The notes under the pieces were generated by a model. It had not been told where the DNA came from, made no database searches, and saw only the letters and a list, made by a program, of their open reading frames with translations. Source: JBGFRR01 sp041695045 (GTDB taxonomy: Bacteria > Bacteroidota > Ignavibacteria > UBA10030). From it: a stretch of DNA of 43,223 bases. Made by a program: the position numbers and the translations under genes. Positions 23,816 to 32,804 of the stretch are shown here, in pieces; positions within the stretch are counted from its first letter, which is position 1; each line of letters opens with the position of its first letter. The stretch is taken from assembly GCA_041695045.1 (NCBI GenBank), contig JBGFRR010000158.1, forward strand, positions 1 to 43,223, written 5' to 3'.

Positions 23816-26048
23816 TCTTGACTCGTTCCATTTCTGCTTTGACAACCTTCACTTCGTTGCTGTCTTCCACGAGTCCTTTCGGACAGGAATTATTGACGAT
23901 CACCCGCTCCCATCCTTCGGGCACCGGCACTTTGCTCCACGGCCGCCCCTTGCTGTCGGGTAACTCAACGTCGATGAAACTTCGTTGGCAATTGACAGGG
24001 CACCACTTACATACGGTGTCGGGCGACGTGGTTGTCTTGTACGTCAGTTTCTCGATGATGTCGAACCCGCGGAACCGCGTCTTGCCCCCCTTCTGCCACC
24101 ACTCGTGCGCCACGAGGGCTGCACCGATGGCGCCGGCCTCGCCGGAGTAGGGATGAACGACGACTTCCGCATCGGGAATTTTGGATTTGATGAAATCGAC
24201 TTGAGTTTTAACGACGGCAACGTTCTTGTGCGTACCGCCTTGAAGGATGTATTTGTTCCCAACCTGGGAGAGATTGTTCAGTCCACCAGCGTATATCCAG
24301 ACGTTGAGCGGAAGAATTGCGCAGAGACCGGCCAGAATCTCCTCTGCCTGCCAACCTTTGCGCTGCTGGTTGACGATGTCGCTCTGCAGGAACACACCGC
24401 AGCCCATCGAAAGTTGGGGCATGGCTGTCGCCTTGAACGTCTCGTCCGCGATCATATTGAGCGGAATGTTGAACCGCTCCGCCACCCCCTGCAGGAATGC
24501 ACCGTTGCCCGACGAGCACTGGGAGTTAAGCCGAAAATCCGACACCGTGCCGTTCTTGAGGATCATGATCTTCACGTCAACCCCTCCGACGTCGCAGATG
24601 CAATCGGCGTCCGGGAAGAAGTGCAGGCCTGCTGTCGCGTGGGCGATCGTTTCCACAACCGCACAATCGGCACCGACGATGTTTTTCAACAGGTCTTTAC
24701 CATAGCCTGTGATTGCCACCCCGAGGATTGCACCGCCGCCGACCGCCTGTCGAATCTGCCGGAAGAGTTCACGCGCATCTTCGATGGGATTGCCTTTGCT
24801 CAGAGCATAGCACGAATACACAATCTCCCTCTCCGGAGAAAGACACACAGCCTTTGCCGTCGTCGAACCAAAATCGCATCCCACAATCACACGAGCAAGC
24901 GTAGACGGGATTGATGGATTGCCGGGCTGATGGCTTGACGTGTCTTCCCCGTTTCCACCATGTTCCCTTGTTCCGTTTTCTTTCCGGCCCTTGTCTCCTC
25001 TCCCCGGCATTCTGTCTTCGGACTTTCCTTCGCCATTCCCACCATACCTGCCGATAAACTGCTGAAGATCTTCGGGCGTCGTCCACAACCCGTTCCTTCC
25101 CGATTTCTTCTTCTCTTCATACTGTCCTTCTTCAAACCACCATTTCAATTTCTTCATCCCCTGGTACACGCCGACCGACGCTGTCTCCCGCATCCCGATT
25201 TCAATGCAGCCAAGCGCGGCGTAGTAGAGCGCGTCATCCGGGACGACAATTTGCGACTCGGGTTCGTTGTCGTTCGGCATTTCAACGTTGCGCTCTTTCC
25301 AGATGTGTTTCAGATGCACGCGCCACGCTTCCTGGAGTCCTTTGAAGAAGAGGTTGGGTCCACCGAGGAGGAGAATTTCAGGGAGCGGCGTGTTGCCGCG
25401 GGTGAGCGTTGCAAGGTTTTGATAAACGACTGCCTCAAAGAGCGAGGCGATGATCTCCTCGACGGAGACGCCCGCCTTCAGCAGGGTGTTGGCATCGGCT
25501 TCAGCGAAGATGCCGCACTTGCTGCTGATTTTGTGCAGTGTGTAGCCTTCGTAATGCATCTGGCTGAGTTGCTCGGTAGGAATCTGCAGTTTCCTCGCCG
25601 TCTTCTCGATGAAGGTACCGGTACCGCCCGAGCAAGCCGCCTGCATTAACACCTGCTTGTTTTTCGTCTGTCCCTCGCCGCTAAAAAATATCGTCTTCAT
25701 ATCCTCCCCGCCAATTTCGCTCACAAAGCGAACCGCCGGGTGAAGTCGCTCTACAGCTGCTGCTACCGCAACGACTTCCTGTACGATTTTCGTGCCGACG
25801 AGCGGCGCGATCAGACCTGCGCCTGAACCCGTGAAAAACACGCGGTCTCGTTCGGGGGTAAACCCGTGCTGAGATTCCAGCCGACCGAAGAAATCGAGCA
25901 CTTTCTCCGCTTGCTTGGTGTTGTGCCGCTCGTAGGCCTGGGTTATGACTTTGCCACTGGACGACGTGAGCACATACTTGCATGTCGTACTGCCGACGTC
26001 AATGCCGCAGAACATGTGTCCGTTGGATGGAAGAGGCGTCTGTTCCAT
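23748..26048 (-). CDS. double BadF/BadG/BcrA-type ATPase, acyl-CoA dehydratase activase
   Basis: A 766-residue protein with two ASKHA-fold ATPase domains. The first has CGIDVGSTTCKYV, AACSGGTGTFIEKTA and SSKCGIFAEADA. The second, starting near residue 385, has VGCDFGSTTAKAVC, NSQCSSGNGAFLQG and SMGCGVFLQSD. The paired Cys are where the bridging [4Fe-4S] cluster of HgdC/BcrA activases is held. A low-complexity linker rich in Gly, Lys, Glu and Asp (GNGEGKSED, GDKGRKENG) joins the domains. A Cys-rich tail (CKWCPVNC) follows. Such proteins use ATP to push electrons to a dehydratase or reductase. The ATG at 26048 has no clear ribosome-binding site; a GTG at 26072 is the alternative. It follows the HgdB-like gene by 42 bases. 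Confidence 0.87.
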   Translation of the reverse strand: MEQTPLPSNGHMFCGIDVGSTTCKYVLTSSSGKVITQAYERHNTKQAEKVLDFFGRLESQHGFTPERDRVFFTGSGAGLIAPLVGTKIVQEVVAVAAAVERLHPAVRFVSEIGGEDMKTIFFSGEGQTKNKQVLMQAACSGGTGTFIEKTARKLQIPTEQLSQMHYEGYTLHKISSKCGIFAEADANTLLKAGVSVEEIIASLFEAVVYQNLATLTRGNTPLPEILLLGGPNLFFKGLQEAWRVHLKHIWKERNVEMPNDNEPESQIVVPDDALYYAALGCIEIGMRETASVGVYQGMKKLKWWFEEGQYEEKKKSGRNGLWTTPEDLQQFIGRYGGNGEGKSEDRMPGRGDKGRKENGTREHGGNGEDTSSHQPGNPSIPSTLARVIVGCDFGSTTAKAVCLSPEREIVYSCYALSKGNPIEDARELFRQIRQAVGGGAILGVAITGYGKDLLKNIVGADCAVVETIAHATAGLHFFPDADCICDVGGVDVKIMILKNGTVSDFRLNSQCSSGNGAFLQGVAERFNIPLNMIADETFKATAMPQLSMGCGVFLQSDIVNQQRKGWQAEEILAGLCAILPLNVWIYAGGLNNLSQVGNKYILQGGTHKNVAVVKTQVDFIKSKIPDAEVVVHPYSGEAGAIGAALVAHEWWQKGGKTRFRGFDIIEKLTYKTTTSPDTVCKWCPVNCQRSFIDVELPDSKGRPWSKVPVPEGWERVIVNNSCPKGLVEDSNEVKVVKAEMERVKNAYPNIADTVRKEAFRRVAVEA

Positions 26049-26090
26049 AATCGTATCGTGTAAAAGAACCACGGTGTGATGCGCGATGAA

Positions 26091-27617
26091 TTAGTTCTTT
26101 GCTGTTCCACGCATCTTCGCGAGATGATGGATGTAGTTTGCCGCCGTCCCGGCATAGCCGTGGTGCGGCACGCGGTACGTCGCGCGCTTCACCTCGGGGT
26201 TACGCGTTTCGATCGTACGGAGAGTTTCGAGTGAAAGGCCTGTTTTCTCCATCACTTCTTCGTACTCGCGCTGTGCACGCTTCTTGGCTTCGGTCAGGAT
26301 CATTTGGCAGCGGGAGAGGGCATGGATTTCTGCATCGCCTTTCACTTCAATCGGCGCGTAGAGCAAATCGGGATAGCGGCCGAGGACGTTCGCCATGGCA
26401 CCAACCGACATGGTGTTCGGCATGCATGAGTACGGCGTGAGTTCACAAATCATATGCGCTTTCTTGTGAAGGTACGCATGCAGCGCCTTCCCGATGAGCA
26501 TATGCCCTTCGCCTCCGTCAAGCCGATAATAGTAGTACGGTGCGGCGAGTTGCGCGAGCTCTTCCTGACTCGGCAGTTCGTACGGCAAGTTGCCGAGTGC
26601 TCTGCGGTAACGATTGTACATCCAGCGATACGTCGTACGCAGCAACTTGAGAAGCGCCATCTTCGCAGCGCTTGCACGGTCAACCCGTCGGCGCTCGGAC
26701 AACGAATGCGTCGGCATGTACATCAGGTAATCCAGCCAGACGGCGATCGGCGGTGGGATGACTTCAGAGCTTTCCTGTTCCAACCACCGCTTGATGTTGT
26801 AATTCCCATCCCCTTCGTGCGTCTGCAGCCAGAACTCTCCCGTAATTTTCACCTTCGGCTTGACCTGTAGCCTGTCAACTTCTATCGCACTCCACGTTTT
26901 CTTCACTTCACGAAGCGCGTTCGTAAAGTAATCGGTCACGATATGCCAGCCGATGGTCTTCCATTTGTTCCTTTCGATTTTCTGAAGAGGACGGTTGCGG
27001 AAGATTTCGTAGAGGTATTCGATCGATTCCTGCAACACACGGTCAGTCTGTCCCGGGTTTACTTCGTACGGCCGGGTCTGGTATTCAAGGTCGGTAAGGA
27101 GATCGCTGATAAGTATTGCCCAGATGATACCGGTGCTCAGAGGAGGCGTCACTTCAAACCCGCCGCCGTCTTTGCTCCCCTGGTCCAGCTCGTTCTGTGC
27201 AAGGAGGAAAATTCTGAAATCTCTCAACCCCAGTCCGTCCAGCGCCATTGTGTACGATTCATGGTACTGCCCGAACCTGCACGGACCGCACGCGCCGGCC
27301 GTGAAAAAAATGTAGTTATTCAACACATCGTCTTTCCCCGTTTCATCCACTTTCGTTTTTAAGAAATTGGCCAGGTTTCCCGTCGTGAAGGTCGTCGGAC
27401 AGCAGGCACCGACGTCGGTCAGTTCCTTCCCGGCATCGAGGTCAGCCCGTGAGATGTTGGGCAACGGCTCGGCGTTGTAGCCGAGGTTGTGCATTACTCC
27501 CTGGACCAGTCGCTCATGTTTCCAGGTAAGCCCGCCATAGAGCAGCGTGGCCGTCGCTCGCTGCTCCTTGGTAAAAGGACGCGGACGGTAGGCGGTATAA
27601 TGGGTGATTGTCTCCAT
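26091..27617 (-). CDS. 2-hydroxyacyl-CoA dehydratase-like protein (HgdB/FldB-type)
   Basis: A 508-residue protein belonging to the 2-hydroxyglutaryl-CoA dehydratase D-component/CoA-activase-associated group. Likely cluster cysteines are in DVGACCPTTFTTGNL, TAGACGPCRFGQYHESY, ICELTPYSCMPNT and LSRCQM. The central part is helical. The ATG has the strong site AAGGAGGGAACT. With the next two genes it reproduces, in three chains, the domains often fused in one giant activase. The first gene after the TetR operator is therefore probably the catalytic or scaffold component. The substrate is not known. Confidence 0.8.
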   Translation of the reverse strand: METITHYTAYRPRPFTKEQRATATLLYGGLTWKHERLVQGVMHNLGYNAEPLPNISRADLDAGKELTDVGACCPTTFTTGNLANFLKTKVDETGKDDVLNNYIFFTAGACGPCRFGQYHESYTMALDGLGLRDFRIFLLAQNELDQGSKDGGGFEVTPPLSTGIIWAILISDLLTDLEYQTRPYEVNPGQTDRVLQESIEYLYEIFRNRPLQKIERNKWKTIGWHIVTDYFTNALREVKKTWSAIEVDRLQVKPKVKITGEFWLQTHEGDGNYNIKRWLEQESSEVIPPPIAVWLDYLMYMPTHSLSERRRVDRASAAKMALLKLLRTTYRWMYNRYRRALGNLPYELPSQEELAQLAAPYYYYRLDGGEGHMLIGKALHAYLHKKAHMICELTPYSCMPNTMSVGAMANVLGRYPDLLYAPIEVKGDAEIHALSRCQMILTEAKKRAQREYEEVMEKTGLSLETLRTIETRNPEVKRATYRVPHHGYAGTAANYIHHLAKMRGTAKN

Positions 27618-27655
27618 AGTTCCCTCCTTAACTGAAAAGAACGGTGTTGTGTGAT

Positions 27656-27675
27656 TAGACTGACATGTCAGTCTA
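27656..27675. promoter_or_regulatory. perfect 20-bp palindrome, TetR operator
   Basis: TAGACTGACA is followed at once by its exact reverse complement TGTCAGTCTA. It lies in the 75-base gap between tetR and the first CoA-activase gene, 39 bases before that start codon. The GACTGAC half-site form and size are typical of TetR-family operators, and the adjacent regulator is of that family. Confidence 0.8.
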
Positions 27676-27692
27676 TGGAGATGAAAAAAAAT

Positions 27693-28322
27693 TTAGCGTT
27701 TGGTTACAAACACTTCGGGACTGCGCGAAACCCCGTGGAGCCCGTAGTGGAGAATTTCTTCTACCATAACGTCGAGTTGCGGAGGTGTCGTGTCGTCCGA
27801 CGTCAGCGTGTTGAGAACTTCTTTCATGGTCCCGAGGATGCACGACGCCGTGATGCGGGCTGAACAGGACCTCACTAACCCCATCTGCATACCGAGTTCC
27901 AGCGAACGTTCGATCAACTGCAGAACCTTATCGTAGAACGTACGGACTGCCTCGGCCGACCGCTGGTCCAACCCTGTCGTGTGGTGCAGCAAAATTTGGA
28001 TGAGCTCGGGCTCCTTCATGGCGAGTTCAAGAACGCGGCGGATGTTGTCCCGCATTTGCTCGAGCGGCTCCGGCTTCCCCTCAGTGAGGTCGACAGGACA
28101 GATGCGTTGGTCGAGCTCTTCAAGAAGGTTGGTAAGCAGTTTATCGAAAATATCCCGCTTGTTGGTAAAGTAGAGATAGAACGTTCCGCGTGCTATGCCC
28201 GCCTCGTCGATGATGTCCGCAACGCTGGCGTTGTGGAATCCTTTCTCAGAAAAAATCCGTTTCGCGGTACGGAGGATCTGATGTCGACGTCCAGCGCGGG
28301 TTTTGTTTTCGGCTGTTACCAT
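27693..28322 (-). CDS. TetR family transcriptional regulator
   Basis: A 209-residue regulator. The N-terminal helix-turn-helix is complete: RRHQILRTAKRIFSEKGFHN, then ASVADIIDEAGIARGTFYLY and FTNKRDIFDKLL. The C-terminal ligand domain is helical and resembles FadR-type TetR proteins that sense acyl-CoAs, but this is inference. The ATG at 28322 is chosen because it lies about 50 bases after a good sigma-70 promoter; an in-frame extension to 28409 would begin inside the -35 box. It precedes the three CoA-activase genes in the same direction with a perfect palindrome between, so repression of that operon is expected. Confidence 0.92.
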   Translation of the reverse strand: MVTAENKTRAGRRHQILRTAKRIFSEKGFHNASVADIIDEAGIARGTFYLYFTNKRDIFDKLLTNLLEELDQRICPVDLTEGKPEPLEQMRDNIRRVLELAMKEPELIQILLHHTTGLDQRSAEAVRTFYDKVLQLIERSLELGMQMGLVRSCSARITASCILGTMKEVLNTLTSDDTTPPQLDVMVEEILHYGLHGVSRSPEVFVTKR

Positions 28323-28379
28323 GGAATGTGGCTTTGCGACGTTTGACAAGAGTGCGTGGCTGTTATCCACCGCAGTGAT

Positions 28380-28409
28380 ACAATAGGCAAAAGTTTCCCA
28401 TTTTGTCAA
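28380..28409 (-). promoter_or_regulatory. sigma-70-type promoter of tetR
   Basis: On the minus strand TTGACA (28404-28409) and TATTGT (28380-28385) are separated by 18 bases. The predicted start lies about 50 bases before the tetR ATG. Confidence 0.5.
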
Positions 28410-28410
28410 G

Positions 28411-28590
28411 TCCCAATTTGACTGGACTTAGCGAGCGTAGGGAAGTTCCGCTTTCTGGAATCCCGCTTGATAGCGGAATCCTGAAAAGCAGGACTAAGTC
28501 CATCGTCAAATTGAGGATCCCGACCGCTTTTTGTCGGGATCCTGAAAATAGAAAATTCATACCTTTGGGAGATTGTAATCCCAATTTGAC
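28411..28590. repeat. inverted and direct repeats upstream of tetR
   Basis: AATTTGACTGGACTTAG (28415-28431) pairs with CTAAGTCCATCGTCAAATT (28494-28512), with a small indel. Between them a GGAATCCCGCT/AGCGGAATCC hairpin is nested. A second hairpin GATCCCGAC/GTCGGGATC lies at 28515-28537. The 12-mer TCCCAATTTGAC occurs at 28411-28422 and at 28579-28590. Non-coding, probably a decayed mobile repeat. Confidence 0.55.
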
Positions 28591-28631
28591 CCAAGATGAT
28601 ACACAAACATACAACATTGAATTGGTCGGGT

Positions 28632-28797
28632 CAACAGGTTTTCGTTGGGCTCGACGGTCATAAACGGAGGTGTGGCAATAGCGATCGAACAGGCGGCGTT
28701 CAAGACGTTTCATCAACCGCCAGAGGTGAAGACGTTGGTACAGTATCTGCATTGGCACTTTTCCGGAGCAACCTCTCACTGCGTCTATGAAGCAGGC
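28632..28797 (+). pseudogene. IS110-family transposase N-terminal relic
   Basis: One frame gives VFVGLDGHKRR, the DEDD-transposase opening of IS110. The next frame continues VAIAIEQAAFKTFHQPPE, then LVQYLHWHFSGATSHCVYEAG, the conserved N-terminal block of that family. A frameshift lies near 28665, and nothing after CVYEAG matches. Only about 55 residues of a roughly 330-residue protein remain. Confidence 0.65.
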
Positions 28798-28854
28798 CAG
28801 CAACAAGAAGACCCGCCGCAGCTTCTGACAACAGCCAATCACGGCACCACTTCC

Positions 28855-28990
28855 TATACCGACCATTCATGCCTCGTCACAGCCGGTTACACTCATGACC
28901 TTGTCTGGTACGATGTCCGATCCTATTTCTCCGTGAGCGGCGTCTATCTGTACCGATTTACAGCAACACCGAGCAGCAGCAAGGAATCGA
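28855..28990 (+). pseudogene. relic of a T9SS C-terminal sorting domain
   Basis: In the frame continuing from the IS110 relic, the translation reads LVTAGYTHDLVWYDVRS and then SVSGVYLYRFTATPSSS. This matches the order AGYH-V-W-A-LASGVYFYRL found near the end of type IX secretion cargo proteins, such as the cytochrome at 7035-9155. There is no start or upstream domain. Probably the 3' remnant of a lost secreted-protein gene. Confidence 0.5.
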
Positions 28991-29219
28991 TCCGTTTCTC
29001 CTTCCCACTCTTAGGAAAGAGTCCCACCCTCTTCTCACCCACAAGAACGACTTGACCGAATACTCTGATTCTGCAAATAATTCTCAGCGATTCTCTTTCT
29101 CTTTTGTCTCAGAAGATGGTACGCAACTTGCTCTTTCTCAAGGCGTACTGCTCGAACGCGTTCGCGTCGGCATCAAAGGATGTTTTCATTTGCACTTTTG
29201 CACTTTGTATGGAGGAAGT

Positions 29220-31580
29220 ATGGCCGGTTCACTTCTGATGTGGGTTTCATTTCTTGCCGCCCTGCTTGCGGTCTATGCATACTATCGCTCGGCAACAAGG
29301 CCGGGGCCGCCGCTCGCAACGCTCGGGCGCAGAAGCTATTTCCTCATGACCGCGGGCGTCGTTGTGGCGTCAGCGCTGCTGCTAGCGCACATCCTGCAGC
29401 ATGATTTTTCTTATTCCTACGTGTGGGGGTATAGCTCGACCGACCTACCGCTCCATCTGTTGATCACAACATTCTGGGCTGGACAGGAGGGAAGCTTCCT
29501 GTTTTGGACGCTCTGCGCCGTGCTCGTTGGTGTCTTCTTGCGGTCCTACACGCAGAAGAGAAAGATCGAGTACGAGGTGATGTCGGTTTACACACTTCTC
29601 GTCGCATTTCTCTTGCTGCTCCTGCTTGTGAAATCCCCCTTCCAGTACATCTGGAACGTGTATCCCGACCAGCTCACCCCTGGAACATCTCCTGAAGAAG
29701 GGCGCGGACTCAACCCGCTGCTGCAAAACTTCTGGATGATTGCGCATCCGCCTGTGCTCTTCGTCGGCTTTGCGGCGGTTGGCGTTCCCTTCGCATTTGC
29801 TATTGCGGCATTATGGAAACGATGGTATGCGGATTGGATTGGACATGCGCTGCCATGGGTCCTCTTCGCTTCGCTCTCGCTCGGCGCCGGTATCATGATC
29901 GGCGGCTATTGGGCATACGGGGTGCTCGGCTGGGGCGGGTGGTGGGGATGGGATCCGGTAGAGAACTCGTCGTTGATTCCCTGGATTACCATCACGGCGT
30001 TAATTCACACCATACTCGTTCAGAAGCGAACCGGAAATCTTGCCCGAACAAATTTCATCCTCGCTATTGTCTCCTTCGTGCTCGTTATCTACAGCACCTT
30101 TCTGACACGTAGCGGCATTCTCGGCTCAGCCTCGGTTCATTCTTTTTCTGATCCCGGTGCGGTCGCGTACACCATCCTGCTCGTGTGGATTGGTACCATT
30201 ACGCTCGGCGGGGTAGCAATGCTGATAATACGCTGGAAAGACCTCGTTCCAACGAACAAGGTCGGAACATTCACACGCGAATCCTTCATCTCCATCAGCA
30301 CGCTCGTCATGGCTGCCAGCGCTCTGATTATCCTGTTCGGTACCAGCTGGCCGATCGTTTCTAATTCGAGCATGGAGCCGGCATTTTACGACAGGATGAA
30401 TCTCCCCATCGCCGTCATCCTTGGCCTCTTGCTCGGCGCCAGTCTGCTTCTCGCGTGGAAGGAAGAGTCGCTTGCCCCGCTTGCCCCGCAAAGCGGGGCA
30501 GTCAAGAAAGCATCGTTTGCCTTCGGCGCGGCGGTGCTTGGGCTTGTTGTTCTGTTGCTCGTCGGTCTGGACTCCTGGCAGATGGGCGCGCTCGCGTTCA
30601 GCGCACTCTTTGCGCTGTTCGTCAGTGTGGAGAAAGCGTATCGTATTATTCGGGAAGACCCGCGCTGGGCAGGCGGCGCCATCGCTCATGCCGGTCTCGC
30701 GCTGCTGTTCCTCGGCATTATCGGTTCCGGCTATTGCGGTCAGAAAGTGACGGCCGCGTTGTCGGAGAACGAACCGAAAGAGGTGCTCGGCTATCAGCTT
30801 ACCTACACCGGGCCGCGCGCTTTTGACCGCGGCAAGTGGCAATTCCTTGTGCGTGCAGAGCGCCACGGCGAGGCCTTCATGCTGTTTCCGGTCATGTATC
30901 AGTCGGACTACAACAACAATCTTATGCGCGAGCCGGATTATGTGAGTTTTCTGACGAGGGATTTCTACATCGAGCCGGTTTCGCTGGAAGAAGGCGATCA
31001 GCATGATCACGCGAGCCATCATTTCGAGTTGAAGCGGGGCGAACCGAGCGAGATTGCCGGGATGAAGGTGACGTTCCAACGGTTTGAGATGGGTCAGCAC
31101 GGCTCCGATGCGATGATGTCTGGCGCGGGCTTCAATGTGGGTGCCGTGCTTCTTGTTGACCGCGACGGCAAGCGTGAAGAAGTAACCGCCGTAACGACCT
31201 ATCGCGACGGCGCAGAGCCTCGTCCGACGCGCGTCATGCTCAGCGACAGCGTCCACGGCTTCGAGATGTTAGGAATGCAGGTTGACCCCGAATCGAGGTC
31301 GGCACGCATTCTAGTGAACGTCATCGGTCTTCATGATCACGCCGCAGACGAAGCCAAGTCGGATGTGCTCGTGATCGAAGCGAGCGTGAAACCCTTCATG
31401 AGCACCGTGTGGGTTGCTGTGGTGCTCGTGTTCTTTGGCCTTACGCTCTCTCTGGTACGGAGAGGGAAGGAAACAGCTTTGCCGAAAGGAAACAATGGAA
31501 GCACATCGGCAACAGAACGGCAGGAGAACGACGGGCACAAACCGAGGCCGCAAAAGAAACAAGAAAAGATAGTCTTGTAG
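29220..31580 (+). CDS. ccmF: cytochrome c biogenesis heme lyase, CcmF type
   Basis: A 786-residue multi-spanning membrane protein. The WWD heme-handling motif is present as WGGWWGWDPVENSSLIPWI near residue 245, followed by SVVIYSTFLTRSG-type text (LVIYSTFLTRSGILGSASVH) that is diagnostic of CcmF. About 14 hydrophobic segments lie in the first 560 residues, then a periplasmic domain with a His-rich patch (DQHDHASHH), then a final membrane helix and basic tail. CcmF attaches heme to the CXXCH cysteines of apocytochromes in the periplasm. The ATG at 29220 follows GGAGGAAGT; an upstream frame to 29052 runs through decayed sequence. No other ccm gene is adjacent. The many cytochromes in the window explain the need. 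Confidence 0.92.
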   Translation: MAGSLLMWVSFLAALLAVYAYYRSATRPGPPLATLGRRSYFLMTAGVVVASALLLAHILQHDFSYSYVWGYSSTDLPLHLLITTFWAGQEGSFLFWTLCAVLVGVFLRSYTQKRKIEYEVMSVYTLLVAFLLLLLLVKSPFQYIWNVYPDQLTPGTSPEEGRGLNPLLQNFWMIAHPPVLFVGFAAVGVPFAFAIAALWKRWYADWIGHALPWVLFASLSLGAGIMIGGYWAYGVLGWGGWWGWDPVENSSLIPWITITALIHTILVQKRTGNLARTNFILAIVSFVLVIYSTFLTRSGILGSASVHSFSDPGAVAYTILLVWIGTITLGGVAMLIIRWKDLVPTNKVGTFTRESFISISTLVMAASALIILFGTSWPIVSNSSMEPAFYDRMNLPIAVILGLLLGASLLLAWKEESLAPLAPQSGAVKKASFAFGAAVLGLVVLLLVGLDSWQMGALAFSALFALFVSVEKAYRIIREDPRWAGGAIAHAGLALLFLGIIGSGYCGQKVTAALSENEPKEVLGYQLTYTGPRAFDRGKWQFLVRAERHGEAFMLFPVMYQSDYNNNLMREPDYVSFLTRDFYIEPVSLEEGDQHDHASHHFELKRGEPSEIAGMKVTFQRFEMGQHGSDAMMSGAGFNVGAVLLVDRDGKREEVTAVTTYRDGAEPRPTRVMLSDSVHGFEMLGMQVDPESRSARILVNVIGLHDHAADEAKSDVLVIEASVKPFMSTVWVAVVLVFFGLTLSLVRRGKETALPKGNNGSTSATERQENDGHKPRPQKKQEKIVL

Positions 31581-31643
31581 TCGTTCCTCATGGCGGGATG
31601 GGTTGCAGAAGATTGGGATCCGTAACAACGGAGTACAAAAGGG

Positions 31644-32804
31644 ATGAAGTACGGAATCCTTAAAGAGGACCTGATCAACGAAAAGCGTGTTGCACTGACG
31701 CCCGCGGGCGTTCAGGCGCTTGTCGCGACTGGCTACACCGTGTATATTGAACAAGGGGCCGGACAGTTAGCGCAGTTCACCGACGAAGAATACCAGCAAG
31801 CCGGAGCGACGATCGGCTTCCATCGTGAAGAGGTGGCCAACCGTTCGGATGTGATTCTGAAAGTTTCTTCGCCTTCGGTCCACGATGTTGAGGAACTCGA
31901 TGGAGGAACAGTCCTCTTCGCATTTCTACATTTAGGAGCATCGAAGCGTAAGAACATTGAAGAACTTTTAGCGCGCAAGGCGACGGCTATTGCCTATGAG
32001 CTGATCGAGAATGCACGCGGCGAACTTCCCATCCTCCAAATCATGAGCGAAATTGCCGGCCAGCTTTCGATGCAGATTGCAGGACATTATTTGTCCGCCG
32101 TAGGCGGACGGGAGGGGGGGCGTGGCATTCTTCTCGGCAGTGTGCCGGGAATTGCGCCGGCGTCCGTCGTCATTCTTGGTGGAGGTACTGTGGGAAGAAC
32201 AGCGGCCCGCGTAGCGCTGGGCATGGGCGCTTCCGTGACGGTGCTCGACAAAGATCTTTCACGACTGAGAGAGGTCGAACACATCTTCCAATGGCGGATT
32301 GCGACGGGTATGGCAACGGATTACGCGATCAGCCGAGCGGTGAAGCACGCCGATGTTCTCATCGGAGCGGTGTTGGTGAAAGGGGAACGTGCCCCCTACG
32401 TCGTGACGGAATCGATGGTGAAGGAAATGAAGCCGGGGTCGGTGATTGTGGATGCTTCGATTGACCAGGGAGGATGTGTGGAGACGAGCAGGCCCACAAC
32501 GCTGGCCGACCCGGTGTTTAATCGTCACAATGTGATCCACTACTGCGTTCCTAATATTCCATCCGCAGTGCCACGAACCGCTTCCGCGGCTCTGACCAAC
32601 GCCATCCTTCCGTACTTGCTTGCACTCGGAGAGCAAGGAGTTCTGCGCGCAATCAAGAGCGACCCCGGACTTGCGCGCGGGGTGTGCACGTACAACGGTA
32701 AGTGTCTCCAGCCTTCGATCGCCAAGGCGCTCGGTTTTAACTATAGCGACCTCGAACCCGTCTTCGACGGGTTGACGCCCGAATCAAGGAAAGACTATCG
32801 ATGA
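31644..32804 (+). CDS. ald: alanine dehydrogenase
   Basis: A 386-residue NAD-dependent dehydrogenase interconverting alanine and pyruvate plus ammonia. The substrate-binding EKRVALTPAGV is at 13-23, the catalytic-region Lys in VILKVSSPS near 74, the Rossmann motif GGGTVGRTAARVALGMGA near 175-192 with Asp in VLDKD, and VDASIDQGG near 272. The total length is slightly more than the usual 370. GGAG lies ten bases before the ATG. It overlaps the following CoA-transferase by ATGA, which links amino-acid deamination with CoA-ester turnover. Confidence 0.93.
   Translation: MKYGILKEDLINEKRVALTPAGVQALVATGYTVYIEQGAGQLAQFTDEEYQQAGATIGFHREEVANRSDVILKVSSPSVHDVEELDGGTVLFAFLHLGASKRKNIEELLARKATAIAYELIENARGELPILQIMSEIAGQLSMQIAGHYLSAVGGREGGRGILLGSVPGIAPASVVILGGGTVGRTAARVALGMGASVTVLDKDLSRLREVEHIFQWRIATGMATDYAISRAVKHADVLIGAVLVKGERAPYVVTESMVKEMKPGSVIVDASIDQGGCVETSRPTTLADPVFNRHNVIHYCVPNIPSAVPRTASAALTNAILPYLLALGEQGVLRAIKSDPGLARGVCTYNGKCLQPSIAKALGFNYSDLEPVFDGLTPESRKDYR

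Noticed and set aside
28363..28866. 167-residue minus-strand frame over the repeat region
   Set aside because: Crosses inverted repeats and the antisense of the IS110 relic; no motif.
28645..29055. 136-residue open frame as a real gene
   Set aside because: It is a chance fusion of an IS110 relic and a T9SS-domain relic with no start signal or upstream domain.
29052..29219. 56-residue extension of CcmF
   Set aside because: The extension is polar, not membrane-like, and begins in decayed sequence; the ATG at 29220 has GGAGGAAGT upstream.
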